Source of the DNA: Sympetrum striolatum
Lineage: Eukaryota > Arthropoda > Insecta > Odonata > Libellulidae
DNA: 64,000 nucleotides
Direction of reading: 5' to 3'
Assembly (NCBI GenBank): GCA_947579665.1
Contig: OX388341.1
Coordinates: 6,252,752 to 6,316,751 of the forward strand
Below are positions 10,870 to 23,028 of the stretch, in pieces. Below the pieces are notes generated by a model. That model was not told the origin of the DNA, searched no databases, and saw only the letters and a list, made by a program, of their open reading frames with translations. The position numbers and the translations under genes are program-made. Every line of letters begins with the position of its first letter. The first letter of the stretch is position 1.

Positions 10870-11836
10870 CAATGTACCATGCTCTAAAATTTGTTTCTAA
10901 CCACTTCAATTTTGTTATCCCTTGATATCTCTGAGAGATTTTAAGTTCAGTATTTGGATTTCTTCTAAACGATTCATTTTCCTTTTTTATGTTAACAATT
11001 TGAGCTATCAAAATCTCTCAGGTGAGTTAAGCTAAATTTTAATTCATCTTATCTCTTTATATGTTTTAGGTTTCGAAGGAGGCATGCATTTCTTACAATC
11101 CAGATTTATACTATGTTAAATCTTGAATGAGCTCTCTAACAAGGATTCTGGTGAATATATATATATTGACCTTTTCGTGATTGGGGCTCATGGATCAACC
11201 TTCAATATGCATCGGCAAGGTGCATTTCACATTATTTGTGAAGAAAACAGAAAAATTGTACATTTCGGAAATGAAAATCTTTCTTATGTTAGAATTACAT
11301 GGTATTTCAAAAGTTTATTAGACCTTGTGTTTTTATGTGTTATGTTGGCCATTAAGTAATGCCTTTTGTATTGGATAGATAATAATCACTTATTTTAATA
11401 GAAAATTTAATATTTTTACATGTTCTTAATGCAAAGTTTAGAAAATACTTCTTTCGTTTTTTTTTTAATCAACATGCTTTTTTTCACAGTAAAGTTCTTA
11501 ATGAGTGAGATATGAATGTGAAGACTTCCTCTAGTTTTTTTATAAAATTGATCATTTGACTTATATTTTAACTTCTTTCAAAGTTTATAAATAAAATTAT
11601 TTTTGAATCTATGTGTGTGTACATGGCTTCACTTTCTTTTATTTTTTAACTAATTTACTTCTTCCTGGTAAGTGAATGTTACACTGATATCCTAGTTATG
11701 AATTTTATCACTAATGAGCGCAGCCCTTAGCTGAGAAACTGAGAAACAAATATTCTGGATTTTGTGGAGGAGGATAGAGCTGAAGATTTGCTAATTGCAT
11801 TTCGTGCAGGATCCCTTAGGTAGTGCTTCTCATGAA
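10870..11836. other. Intergenic, nothing firmly recognised
   Basis: AT-rich. A 78-codon open stretch at 11123-11359 has no family resemblance. From 11837 a CAGGGTTGCTAC motif with TCTGGAAATCCTGG resembles hAT-type terminal sequence, but no partner end or 8-bp duplication was found. Confidence 0.4.
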
Positions 11837-11891
11837 CAGGGTTGCTACTAATCTGGAAATCCTGGAAAAGTCAGGGAAATTGAGAATGTAG

Positions 11892-13928
11892 CCACATTAA
11901 TTCATAATTAGTCAAGAGGGGTCATTATGGCCCCAGGTGGTGCATTTCCTTCAGTAAAACAAACTTAATGAAGATATTTCAACCAAATTTTTGTTAAGAT
12001 TTTTACCTTCTTATGATTATCTGAGAATTTATTTAATTTTAAGCCATAAAAAGTATGCAATTTTGGCAATTACCAAATTTAGAAAAATAAATTTAAATGA
12101 TTATATGAACAATATTTCAACAATATTAAAGTGGGTATACATAAAGTAATTCATTGCTAAGTACCACAAAAGTACTGGACACTATGTAATGCATACTAAC
12201 TGAAAAAAAATTTCTAAACATAATTTTTTGTGGATATTTTTATGATTTATGAAATTTTTTTTAAATATAACTATTATGTTTGCTTTAAGTACTAAAAAAT
12301 CTCAATTCTCAAATTAATAAAAACAATCTTCAATATTTTACCAACATATTTTGTAATAAAAAAATTGATCTCATATTGATTAATTGCATATTTTGAATAA
12401 ATAGTTACTTATCATTATGCAGGAATATGACTAAATTTTTTACCATTTAAATTTATTGTATACAATGTTTTCTTATCTCCAATGTTGAAAACGGCTATAC
12501 ATAATAATAGTAATATATTAACTGGTAGTTATAGTCAACAATTAATACCAAATTTATTGTAACCTCAAAATAGTGTATCAACAACAATTTTACGATGACA
12601 AGGTGAGGCCAAAAGCCTTACTTCTGGAGGACCTGGCAGTGAGAGGTGTTCTTTTAGCTACTGGAAAAAAGATGGAAAGGTTGCATCAACGTGTATAACT
12701 TGTAGAAAATTTGTTTGCAAAGACAAAATAATATTTTAATATTTGATTTTAACGTAGTTAGTGAATAAACCGTTTTCAATATTTTAAAGATTGAAAATAA
12801 AAATACTTAAAATGTAAACGAAAAATTATAATGCAGGAAATTGCTTTATTTTATATTTATATACCTATACAGTATTTGTTATGAGTTATTTTGTAATCAA
12901 ATTATTTTTAAAAGGGCTGAATTAGTTCAGACTTGGAAATTTCTTACCTAATAATTATATGGATCATGGGAAAAGCTGGTAGCACAGTTTTTTGGAGTTT
13001 AAAGCCAATATTCATAATCAAGAATAAAAATTGGACTGCTTTCCTAGGATATCCAAGTTCAGTTATCCTAATTTGCCTGAAAAATTATTCTTCTTCCTTC
13101 AGTTTAAAATTATGGTGATATTTACCTTGGATCTACAATGTTTTAAATGCTCTTAGGGATCTCTAGGTACTTCAAAAATTATTACTGAGGAAATAAATCC
13201 ATGTTCATATAATTCCAATATAGTAACAAAGAGCTCCACAATAAAAAGTTTTCAATCATTTGTTTTTAACAGTTGGTTACCCTGCTTCATGAAGTTGGTA
13301 AGCTGGTATTAGGTTTAGAAATGTTTATAAATATCAAATTTAAAAAAAATATGATTGCCCCCTCAGATTTAGTCTGATGCAAAAAATTGTTTAAAAATAA
13401 CACTTTCACAGGTTGTTAAAACTGATAAGGATTAAGTTTACAATTTAAAAATTTTTACTAATTGATCTACTATGGTCGAAAACCCATAGATTGGAAGTTT
13501 TATAAAAATATCCGAAAATCTATTTTTTCCTTACATTTTGACGTTTTTCCTGAAAGGAGAGAAATGAATTTTTTTAATATTTTCCCACAGATGGCAATTA
13601 AAACATAGTGTAATATTGCTACAAGAAATCAAAATAATTAACCCTCTCCTACGTGCTCCGAAATTTTGAAACTCCTACATAAATTTTTAATAGGAAAAAA
13701 TATCTACTATAAAAGTATCTGCAATTTTGGTGCATGTTTAAATAATTTATTTAATTTCTAATTAAAGGAAAATGATAATATGCTAAAAAGTTACGTAAGT
13801 TTCTGTAAATGATCAGTTATTTACTATGATACATTGAATCAATTAATTTACCATTAAAAGGGGTCTAAAAAATTCAGAGAATTTTGGGGTCATATTGACC
13901 CCACACGACTAATTAGGTAACCTTTTTT
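11892..13928. mobile_element. 2-kb AT-rich element with palindromic inverted ends (piggyBac-like, non-autonomous)
   Basis: Left end reads TTAATTCATAATTAGTC and then GGGGTCATTATGGCCCC; the right end, reversed, reads TTACCTAATTAGTC and then GGGGTCAATATGACCCC. Each end thus carries TAATTAGTC followed by a 17-base near-palindrome. GGGGTCAATATGACCCC-like subterminal palindromes and TTA-rich target sites are seen in some piggyBac-like elements. The interior is very AT-rich without a transposase. A second candidate end, TTAACCCTCTCCTACGTG at 13640, raises the possibility of a nested smaller element (13640-13925). Confidence 0.5.
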
Positions 13929-14289
13929 GACTAGAATAATTAAGGAAATTTGCTTTCCCAAGTCAGAACATGTTAGTTCTCAATAAGTGAACAGTGCCAT
14001 TGTAGACACTTTCTGTTGATGTGTTGGCTCAGTGCTTTTAGTACCTTGCCTAAATGAGGTACAGGAGCTCTTATTTGGTCTTTATCAATTAATTATATAC
14101 ACCTAAAATAAACTTTCAGGTCTTATTCTTTGCACTCATGCTGAGGATGATAGAATATTTATTTCTCTTCAGATTGTGTACAGGTAATTACTTGCTAGCC
14201 ACTTCCAAGTCATAATAACTTCCAGCATGAGTCAGTTAAATCAAAAAGAATGAGCATCAGAATCTCTGGTCCATTGAGTGTCCTTATTT

Positions 14290-14612
14290 CCCATTTTTAG
14301 GAGTCTCCCATTTCAGGTCTCACATTTCTGAGGAAGCATGATTTTACCTTCGAAAGCCCTCCTCCTTGTTGGAAAGGAAATACAGGAATTGTTAACGACT
14401 TATATGGCTGGGAAAACCTCAGGAAATTTCCGAAAATCCCCTCAATGCATCCTTATGGAAAAAATCGGGACATCAGGGCCTTCTGGCATCGAACCCATGA
14501 TACTGAGGTTCAAAGTCATATTTTATATGATGGTTACACTAGGTCAGTACTTCGTAAAAATTTCAAGTCAGTGACACTTGTAGAACATGGTTAGAATTTT
14601 GATCCCCTGTAG
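14290..14612 (+). repeat. Solitary diverged terminal monomer of the array repeat
   Basis: Matches the last one to two monomers of a plus-orientation array unit: GAAAATCCCCTCAATGCAT, GGCATCGAACCCATGA, GTTACACTAGGTCAGTAC, ending GAACATGGTTAGAATTTTGA and TCCCCTGTAGATG. This is the alternative unit end seen in units at 23029, 39341 and 43962. It lies 8.4 kb outside the array, so the family also exists as dispersed pieces. Confidence 0.8.
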
Positions 14613-15018
14613 ATGTATATCATCATCATTATCATCAGCCATTTTCAATCCTATGTTGGAATCTCTGAATTATGATAATTATTAGTTATGTATTATTAAT
14701 TCAGAAGCTAGTAAATATCATGTAAATTTATATATGTAAGAAGGAGAGATAACAACTGTACAGGTAAAGTGTTTGCCCATGACATTTGAATATTTACAAC
14801 AGGTTTTATTTTGCAAATTGTTTATAGTATTATTGATTTATTGGATAAGTAAGCTGAGCTGCCGTATAAGATTTTCAACTTTTCTGTTCAAGTGTTCTTA
14901 TTTTGCATGTTGGAAAATATTTTTGCCAAAATGGCAATGCTAAAAAAAGCTATATCAAAATAGATATTGTTCGATTTCTTAAACTATCCTTTAAACCAAG
15001 CATTGATTTTCTATTTAG

Positions 15019-15183
<165 letters not shown>

Positions 15184-15378
15184 TAAAACGTTTGCTGGGT
15201 TGAAATCGATGGTAGTAGTAGTAGTATTATGGTTTGAGGGTGCGTCAACAGCTAGGGTTATTTGCACCACATACACAAATAAAATTCCTTATGCAAGTAG
15301 AATTTACTGTAATAGATACATTTAATTTTATAAAGCTAAAGAAAAATACCACAGCACTATGAGCTTCTTGTTAGGTTG

Positions 15379-17151
15379 TTATATTTGGTTTATGAGCTTG
15401 GTCTCCCTCATAAACTTGATTACTTTCTCTACCGAGCTTATGTCATTTTTTAAAATGTCCTTAAGGCTACCCTGAATGCTTAACCTCTCTCGTACATTTT
15501 GATATTTGTCACAGTTTTCAAACAAATGTGCAACTGTTAATGGCTCACTGCAGGTCTGGCAGATGGGAGGATCCTTCGTCTCTGTGAATAAATAAGAGTG
15601 TGTGAGAGAGCAATGCCCAATCCTGAGACGAGTGATAGCAATTTCCTCTCTCCGACAGCGCCTAATGGATGTACCCCAAGATGTTATGCCATCTTTCACA
15701 GATTTTAGCTTGTTCCCGTGTTGTGCTTGCCACAAATCTCTTCATTGAGAGTGAGCTGTATTTCTCAGGATGCCCTTGAGATCCTGAGCTGGTACCTGAT
15801 CCCATTCTATATCCCACCTATGGATGGCCTCTTTTGCTGCCAGGTCTGCCTTTTCGTTTCCTGGAATTCCAGCATGTCCAGGAACCCATATAAAGGTGAT
15901 GTTAATGCCTTTTTCTTTTAGATCTTTCAGGATGGATTGTATGTTCTGGACTATTGGGTGGAATGAGGAAAACTGAGCTATGGAGTGCAGCGCACTCATG
16001 GAATCTGTACATATCATGTATCGTCCTTGTCTGCCCTTGATATTTGATAATGCCATTTGTATTCCGACTAGCTCAGCAGTAAAAATACTACACATTGGGT
16101 GTAGTTTTACTCTCACCGTTCCTAGATCTTTGGACACAAGTGCACACCCCGTCCCTACATCTGACTTGGAGCCATCTGTGAAGATAGGAGTGTAACTTTC
16201 GTAGAATTTAGACATCTCCTTGTATCTTTGCTGGAATAATATGTCAGATGTTGATGACTTTGTTTCTGTTGCCAACCTGTTATTACAGTCAGGCTCTGGT
16301 TATGTCCACGGTGGGTCCCTAGGATAACCTTCAGGGCATACTTCTGGAAAACTTAATCCAGTCGTCTCCATAAAAATATAAAATCTTATCCCAAGAGGCT
16401 TGGTGGCTCTTGGTCGTCTGATAAAAATATCTAAAAACTTTGGCTTGAAAACAATGTTAAAACAGGGGTGAGATCGCATGGAGAAGAGTTTGGCTGCATA
16501 GTTGCACATCAGAGCGTTTCTACGAGCCCACAGTGGAGGTTCACCAGATTCAGAATATAGGCTAAGGATGGGGCTAGTCCTGAATGCACCAGTGGAGAGC
16601 CTTATGCCTGTATTGTGTACGGAACTGAGAGATTTTAAATAAGACTCTCTGGCTGAGGAGTAAATAAAGCACCCATAATCTAGTTTAGAGCGAATCAGTG
16701 CTCTGTACAACTGCAGCATTGCAGACCTATCTGCTCCCCATGACAAACCGGATAAAACTCTTAGCAGGTTAAGTTTCTTGTGGCACTTGTCCCTCAAGTC
16801 TTGGATGTGCTTCCTCCAATCCATCCTCCTGTCTAGTAGAATACCCAGGAATCGGATGGAATCCACAACAGGTAGTTGTTGGCTTCCAAGTATTATGGTT
16901 GGTGGAGGGGAGAGGCCTCTTAGTCTATAAAAATGCATGCACTTTGTTTTGTCTTCGGAGAAACAGAGTCCATTGGTGAGACACCACTTGTTCAGCTTGT
17001 TCAGGGCAATCTGTATTTGTCTTTCCGCCATTGAGAGTTTGGATGAGCGGCAGAAGATGGCAAGGTCATCCACAAACAGTGATGCTATCACAGGTGTTCT
17101 GATGCACTCTGTGAAATCGATGGTTTTGGCTTTAATAAGGTGGTATTGCAT
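15379..17151 (-). pseudogene. 5'-truncated non-LTR retrotransposon: reverse transcriptase C-part, RNase H, zinc knuckle
   Basis: One continuous minus-strand frame of about 590 codons broken by only two stops (TAA at 16300-16302 and TGA at 15742-15744), both explicable by C-to-T changes. Order: the active-site box SLFVDDLAIF near the start, FLGILLDRRMDWRKH, the thumb region, then RNase H with IFTDGSKSDVGTG, FTAELVGIQMAL, CTDSMSALHS and GHAGIPGNEKADLAA (the four acidic catalytic positions D, E, D, D are present). It closes with a C-x2-C-x8-H-x4-C type motif (ICQTCSEPLTVAHLFENC). Domain order fits Jockey- or I-group LINEs with RNase H. The endonuclease and the front of the reverse transcriptase are missing. 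Confidence 0.9.
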
Positions 17152-17187
17152 TTCAAATGATAATGCAGAACGTATATTGCTTTATAT
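17141..17187 (-). repeat. 47-bp perfect inverted repeat, left copy
   Basis: Exact reverse complement of 18050-18096. It starts at the 5' truncation point of the RNase-H LINE; the other copy lies in the 3' UTR of the second LINE. Confidence 0.85.
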
Positions 17188-17790
17188 TTGATACCTGATG
17201 ATGATGCTTTGCGTCGAAACCTGGGTCGTTCCTATTTTCATTATGGTATTCAATTAAGCTTTAACTAACATATGTTCTGTATTATCATTTGTTTGCTGGG
17301 TTTGCAAAGAATGGAATAAGTACGGCGTCGGCCGTCCTATAGATCGGTATAGGCATAACATCCATACGTTACCGAGTGGAAAAGGCTAATTTAGGTATGC
17401 GATAATAATTTTGAAGATGCACTGGGAGAGAAAAACATGCCAGATGGAAATATTGCATGTACCTACCATTTACTTGGACTCGATAATAAAATAAAAGTAA
17501 TAACTTTACAATGAAAGTATAGATATTATTATCATAAAGTTAGAGTTATAGTTATTTAGTAGTGAACTGTGCATTTTAGATCTAATCACTGCAGCACAGT
17601 TTGGGATCCTCCTGAAGTTGTGTTAATCTCACAATCAGATATAGATGGTCCTACATAATAAGATTGTTTATTCAGTGGAAATTACAAGTTTGACAGTAGC
17701 ATTGCGGCTATGATAATATCCCTCAGAGAGAATTCGCTCTAGGTGAATATACCAGCAATACATGCTTGGTTCATTTTTGTTAATAGTTTT
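17188..17790. other. Intergenic, mostly unrecognised
   Basis: Contains a short CCTGATGATGATGCTTTGCG and GTCGAAACC motif at about 17195-17220, of the kind found at noncoding ends of Penelope-like and other retroelements. Nothing else is recognised. Confidence 0.4.
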
Positions 17791-17792
17791 TC

Positions 17793-18285
17793 ATGATCTT
17801 CAACCACAGTATGACATGTTTACCTACAAATATTCTGTTTCCTGTAAAATGCTCCGGCCCTAACTATCTTCTATGCCCAATCCCTCTGGCTGACACCTAC
17901 CTAAAGTCCTTTTTAATTTCTTCATCTAATTTCTGGAACAACCTGCCTTTACACATTAAAAATTCCACCTCCGCACAATCATTTAAAGAAAAACTGTTTG
18001 ATTACCTTTTTGTTTCTACAGAATTACTCTTATTACCATTGTATTGACAATATAAAGCAATATACGTTCTGCATTATCATTTGAAATGCAATACCATATT
18101 TTTTCTCTTTATTCTTTTTTGTATTATTTTTTGTAAGTTGTCTATCTTTTGTATTCGACCTATTGTTTATAATTTGTATTATTTATTTTTATGTTAGCAG
18201 ATAGAATTTGTATATTTTTTTCTGCTCTTATGGGACTCATAATCCCAGAGCAAAATAAATTTATTATTATTATTATTATAGAGTC
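17793..18285 (+). mobile_element. 3' end of a second CR1/Jockey-like LINE
   Basis: Short C-terminal coding stretch (FWNNLPLHIKNSTSAQSFKE, a common LINE C-terminal motif), stop at 18045, AT-rich 3' UTR containing the right copy of the 47-bp inverted repeat, then CAAAATAAATTTATTATTAT and a (TTA)n tail at about 18260-18279. Only the last few hundred bases of the element are present. Confidence 0.75.
18050..18096 (+). repeat. 47-bp perfect inverted repeat, right copy
   Basis: Exact reverse complement of 17141-17187, inside the 3' UTR of the LINE fragment. Confidence 0.85.
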
Positions 18286-18390
18286 CGTCGATAATCTGCA
18301 GATTATTGACGGAAGCTCTTCGAAAAATTCATCGGTACGGAATTTATAGATAAGGTAATATAATATCCCTTATCCTCTTAATGTACTTCA

Positions 18391-18499
18391 GAAGGTTAAG
18401 GAGCTGCAAAGCAGGAAAAAGAAACTTCTTGAAAATGGTGAGAAAGGAGTTGCAGAAATTGAAATGAAAGTGAAATTATTAAAAGGACTATACCACTGA
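18391..18499 (+). CDS. Possible terminal exon of an unrecognised coiled-coil protein
   Basis: After a good acceptor (CTCTTAATGTACTTCAG) the frame reads KVKELQSRKKKLLENGEKG, then VAEIEMKVKLLKGLYH and a stop. The composition is lysine/leucine/glutamate-rich with heptad-like spacing, so a coiled coil is likely. No upstream exon is evident before the LINE fragment, and no family is recognised. Confidence 0.3.
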
Positions 18500-18799
18500 A
18501 ATTTTTCATTATGTCTTATATATATATTATTATGGTATGTTGCTTCCACTATTCTGAGTTTTGTATCCTCCATTAAAATTCCATTTGCATTTTTTTCAGT
18601 ATTTAAGGAAGCATTTAATTTCTATCTCCATGGATGGAATTATTCCGTGAATGTCAATTTTATTTTCATATGACAAGTTTTGTATATTTTTCCATGAGAT
18701 ATAACTTGAAGTTAATATACATGTTACTTCCATTTTTCACTTTTTGTACTACTCAAGATTTACTATTGTTTTTCTAATATGCTCGTTTGATAGTGAGTT

Positions 18800-18902
18800 C
18801 AACCAAAATGTACCAGGGAGGAACTGAATAAGATCCTGGAAATTTTCCTGTAAAACCTGGAAAACTCAGGGAAAAAAATACTGGGATTTTCCGGACACCC
18901 TG
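18800..18902. mobile_element. Possible hAT-type terminal fragment
   Basis: Reads AAAACCTGGAAAACTCAGGG and ends TTTTCCGGACACCCTG. The reversed end CAGGGTGTCCGGAAAA resembles hAT terminal inverted repeats. A related GGAAATCCTGGAAAAGTCAG is at 11857. No 8-bp target duplication was found. Confidence 0.35.
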
Positions 18903-19069
18903 AACAGACTAATTGTTCTAATGAGTAGCATTAAAACCTTATTAGAAATCATAACTGTTATATAGAATAAGAACAATCAGTTGTATTTAATACTAGGATA
19001 TGCTGATGTCCTTATTAGATCTGTGAGAATAAATGCAATTTTGGTTCATTCCTGTGTACAGATAATGAT

Positions 19070-20850
19070 GCTGATGAGCAAAATGATGGAGATTATGAAA
19101 ATATGGTGGATGAAGTTGAATTCATTTGCTTCAGTGATCAAGTAGCTGCACACACTAATTCAAATGATATAACACTTCCTCGTCACATACATTGCTCATC
19201 CCATACCTTAAATTTGATTGCAACAAGTGATGTAAGCAAGTTTTTAGCACAAACAGCCACTGTCTCTTGAGTTCATGACCCTGCAATGCTTTGTGGAATG
19301 CGTCAGGGAGGCCAAGGTCGGCGGAGGACATTTTTTCAATATTGGGCCACCATTTAACATACCCATGTTACACGCTGGAATTCCTTGTATGATTCCATTT
19401 AAAAAATTTTGAGTTTGAAGATAAGCTGGAAGATGTTTGCTTCAAATTAAACTTAAAAATTTTTAAAGATATTGAAATTGAGTACCTCGAGGAATACGTA
19501 GAAGTATTTAAACCACTGGCGATAACACTAGATCGCCTACAAGGAAGCAACTGCTTCTACGGTCAGTTGCTACCTACTCTCTTCAGACTAAAATAGAAAT
19601 TTGAAGAATTGGAGTGGGAGTGGAGAAATTTTCGTTGCTGTAGGCCACTTCTACAATCAGTTAAGGCATGTCTTTGCAGAAGATTCCAAAAGCACTTCCT
19701 TCTCGTATCTGAAGTTAGTGAGGCCATTCTTGCAACATGTACGCATCCTTTTTTACTTTCTCCATATACGAAGTATAAAGAAAGTATTTTTTTCATGAAA
19801 AAAATCAACTTCGAGATTTCAACGGAAATACATGTTTTAGGGTCCCTAGAACACGTTTTGACCATTTTCGGAATGTTGTCTGTGTGTATGTGTGATAGTG
19901 GGTGCTCTAACGTGAAAACTATTAGTCGTATCAATACCAAAATTCATATATAGTACTGTGGTGTGTGCTGTCAGAGTTGATTATTTTTTGGAGTAAATCG
20001 GTTAACCGCAAGTCGAGCTTCATTCATCAAAGTTCATTTCCGGTTTTCAAAATATCTCCATAAATATGATATATAGGTATATTGTATACCTTATAAAAGT
20101 TTTAGATAGTGTGTTTTACTATAACTTTTGTATTTAACATATTTTTATATCACCGGTTGATTAGGAGTTATTCGTGAAATACTGATAAACCGGAAGTAGC
20201 TGATTATGTACTTTGTGGGCGCTCTGGGCACTGGGGCGAAAGGACATTTCTTCGTTTTTCATCGAACATGTCCCGAAAAACATTATTTTTAATGTTTGTG
20301 ACATAAAAGATAATATGATGTAAATTAATCACTCATCTTCCAAGTTTTGATGGAATATAGAGTTCGAAAATACTGTGGTAGATAAATATTTACATCTTAT
20401 ACATGGAGAAAGTCATGTGCTGGCCACATCAGATTTTTTTAAATGAGGTTGCTGCCAGCTGATATTGGGGATCATCAGAGGAAGAAGATCCAGGACCTCA
20501 TAGTTAATTCAGCTAGAGGAATGAATCAAACACCCTCAAAGTGTGATAATTATTCATCCACTGATGATGAATGGTTTTCTTTCGAGGAAAGCAGCATAAA
20601 AATCGTAGAAAGCAACAACTGTGATTTAGAAATATTGAAGTTTTTAAATGATAAATCCAAGTGCCTGAGTATTTTGAACAAATATCCTTTGGTAAGGCAA
20701 ATGTTCTTAAAATACAATACAAGCATTACATCAAGTGGCCCAGTAAAACGACTATTTTCTTTTCAGGTTTAATAAATAGCCCCCAAAGGCAGAACTTAAG
20801 TGATGCTTCATTTGAAAAGCTGGTATTTGAAAAGGAAATGGAGGGATGTT
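19070..20850 (+). pseudogene. hAT transposase relic, interrupted by an insertion
   Basis: N-terminal part includes DITLPRHIHCSSHTLNLIAT, a typical hAT block, then a decayed stretch, then HVTRWNSLYDSI (the conserved R-W-N-S motif) in a shifted frame and PLLQSVKACLCRRFQKHF up to about 19755. After the insertion it resumes with LPADIGDHQRKKIQDLI and the C-terminal dimerisation block SGPVKRLFSF, with LINSPQRQNLSDASFEKLV after one frame change. The gene encoded a DNA transposase and cannot do so now: stops, frameshifts and the insertion have destroyed it. The 3' end of its element lies at 21087. Confidence 0.85.
19756..20441 (-). mobile_element. Insertion of a non-autonomous element with ACTTTCTCCATATA inverted ends
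   Basis: It splits the hAT gene in a T-run coding for proline-phenylalanine. In minus orientation it starts CTGATGTGGCCAGCACATGA and ends TATATGGAGAAAGT; ACTTTCTCCATATA also occurs about 20 bases inside the first end, so the ends are inverted. The last 30 bases fold on themselves (ACTTTCTC/GAGAAAGT type). A second, longer copy sits at 24648-25672 inside the repeat array, also in an A-run. No coding capacity. Confidence 0.75.
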
Positions 20851-20899
20851 AGCAAATAATTATATATAGTTAGATTTCCTATAACCTCTATGGAATAAA

Positions 20900-21087
20900 T
20901 GTGTTGATATACATTGTGTATGTAATTTTTTTAGCTATTTGTTCTGAAGTATTTTGTATTTTTAAATGTATTTAAAATACTATTTTGTATTTTCAGAAAT
21001 TTTTAAAGAGTATTTTGTATCTAAAATACATTTGAGGTAATTATTTTGTATTTAAAATACATTTTTCATGTATTTTGCCCAACCCTG
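20900..21087 (+). mobile_element. 3' terminal region of the hAT element
   Basis: Repeated GTATTTTGTATTTAAAATAC-like blocks at 20945-21070 end in TTTTGCCCAACCCTG at 21087. Reversed, this is CAGGGTTGGGCAAAA, a classic insect hAT terminal inverted repeat. The 8 bases outside (GAAACAAT) would be the target duplication. The matching left end was not found. Confidence 0.75.
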
Positions 21088-22990
21088 GAAACAATATTTT
21101 AATACCTTGGCTGAATCATTTTATAAACAGAAGTAGATTGCAAGAACAATATAAATTTCCTTTAAACTAACTTGTCGTATAGAATATCCAATGTCATATC
21201 AATTCCAGCAGTTAGGAATGTGCAGATGCAACATACAAACAGAAATCTGAAAGAATATCAGGAAATTGTACTTATTACACAGGATGTATTCTTGCCTAGA
21301 AACATCAAAAAACACGACCGGTTTCTACAAATGCTTGTCATCATCTGACGGTTTTTTGTGACTAGTAGAATAGAATTTCATTTGTGGGAAAAATATGTTT
21401 CCTAGGAATTATTTCACAATGCCTCTCCTGATTCTGGGAAGTATCACATTTGTTTTCAAAATCCTGGGACTGTGCAATGAGGTAATCAACTTTTTCTGAG
21501 TGGGGAAAGTAATCACGGTAATCAACATTCATCCATCATTAGCCATGAGTTATGAAAGTACGAAATAACCGCAAAACTATGATCTTACTGCATGTAATCG
21601 TTTACACAAGGCAGTGAAGAAACAGGGAAATTAATTTAAAGCTCTTTGTTTGAGGAAATTAAAAGACCTCCTTAAACTGTTAAATAATGAGCAAAATATT
21701 CAAGGTCACTGAAACCCTTAACAGCTCTTATGGAAATATTTATTGAAACTAATTTCTCTATATCGAGAACAACGCTACAGAGAAAGTAAAGCCAAAGGAA
21801 AGCAAATTAGCGGTTGGCATTGCAGATATACGACGGGTTGCATGACTATACTTTCCACCTCTTTTGAGATAAGATGAGAAAGCGATTGGGAATGTTTGTG
21901 GAGCACTAATTTGTGCTCCATTAACATGCAAACAGCAAATGTGCTAAATGAGGAGGAACGAAAAAACATGATTCAACTTTGACTTCCGAATCGTTAAGTC
22001 GAAACAAAGGTATAGGCACCCAATGTAAGTAGGACAATAGTGTTTCAAAGAAAAATATAATTCATAAGGTGAAATTGGAATTAACGGGATCGACATTTCT
22101 AAATCGTACAAACAATTGCCATTGTATATGTGCTAACATGCCCAACGAATTCTAGCAAAACTAAGATATCCTCACAAAATACTGATCAAGGAAGGAAATA
22201 AATTCAGAAAAGATCGTTGAAGTTCCTGCGAATAGCGCCCACCTGCAAGGCTGAGGCAAATGCCTGACCACAGGGCGAGTCTAACGTCGGGTAAGTGAAG
22301 CAAAAAAATTATATATAATGCAATATATATTATAATACATTAATCCGACTTAGTTTTTAATCGATCAATACCAAGTATGGCATAAAAATTCCTTAATAAT
22401 CGTTTACCGCAATGAGATAAAGCTACTCTATCATACATTATAATAGCTTATTAGGGTAATTAGAGATTTTCTGCTAGTGCAAATGTTTGTTCTAATTCAT
22501 AATTGGGGCTCAATGCAGTAAAAGTTGTCAAAATGACGAATCTGTTCTTACAGCCAAATGCACTGCAATTGGTCATATTGAAGGCAGAAACAAGCCCCTG
22601 CTTATTTACCTATTAAGCCTTTAGAAACGCGAAAATAACAAAATTACTTCGTGTTACACATTGCTCAAACTACAATTTGTGTTCCAAAACGTTCGAATTA
22701 CTCGATCAAACCTTGATAACTCTGTATCAAAGCCGCAAAATCACGAAAAAACAATATAATAGTATAGGGAGGTACGAAAAGTTCTCACCAGCATGGCGAA
22801 ATGCGCAATTTGCCGCTTTACCCCTGGCTTCACTTTTGGTCGCTAGAGGGACATAGGATATGCTACCCCTGTGTGCCTGACAGATGACTTATGCTCTCAA
22901 ACTTGGGCAGTCATTTGTGTTCCAACTGACTTCAATTTATAACCCCAAAATCCAAAAGCGTAAATAAGGAAAATGTATCAACCGATATCT
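21088..22990. other. Intergenic, nothing firmly recognised
   Basis: Holds a retroelement-like noncoding motif (ACGACCGGTTTCTACAAATG and TCATCATCTGACGG at 21314-21350) and an unclassified stretch at 22765-22900 beginning GGGAGGTACGAAAAGTTCTC. No gene is supported. Confidence 0.45.
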
Positions 22991-23028
22991 ATTATATATA
23001 GACGTTTCTCCGGATATACCTATATATA
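22991..23028. repeat. Left edge of the main array: degenerate spacer
   Basis: ATTATATATAGACGTTTCTC with CGGATATACC and a TA run: a shortened form of the spacer that separates array units. It marks the sharp left boundary of the 34-kb array. Confidence 0.8.

Noticed and set aside
22765..22900. Mariner-type terminal sequence beginning GGGAGGTACGAAAAGTTCTC.
   Set aside because: No matching inverted end or TA duplication was found nearby, so the resemblance is too weak to call.
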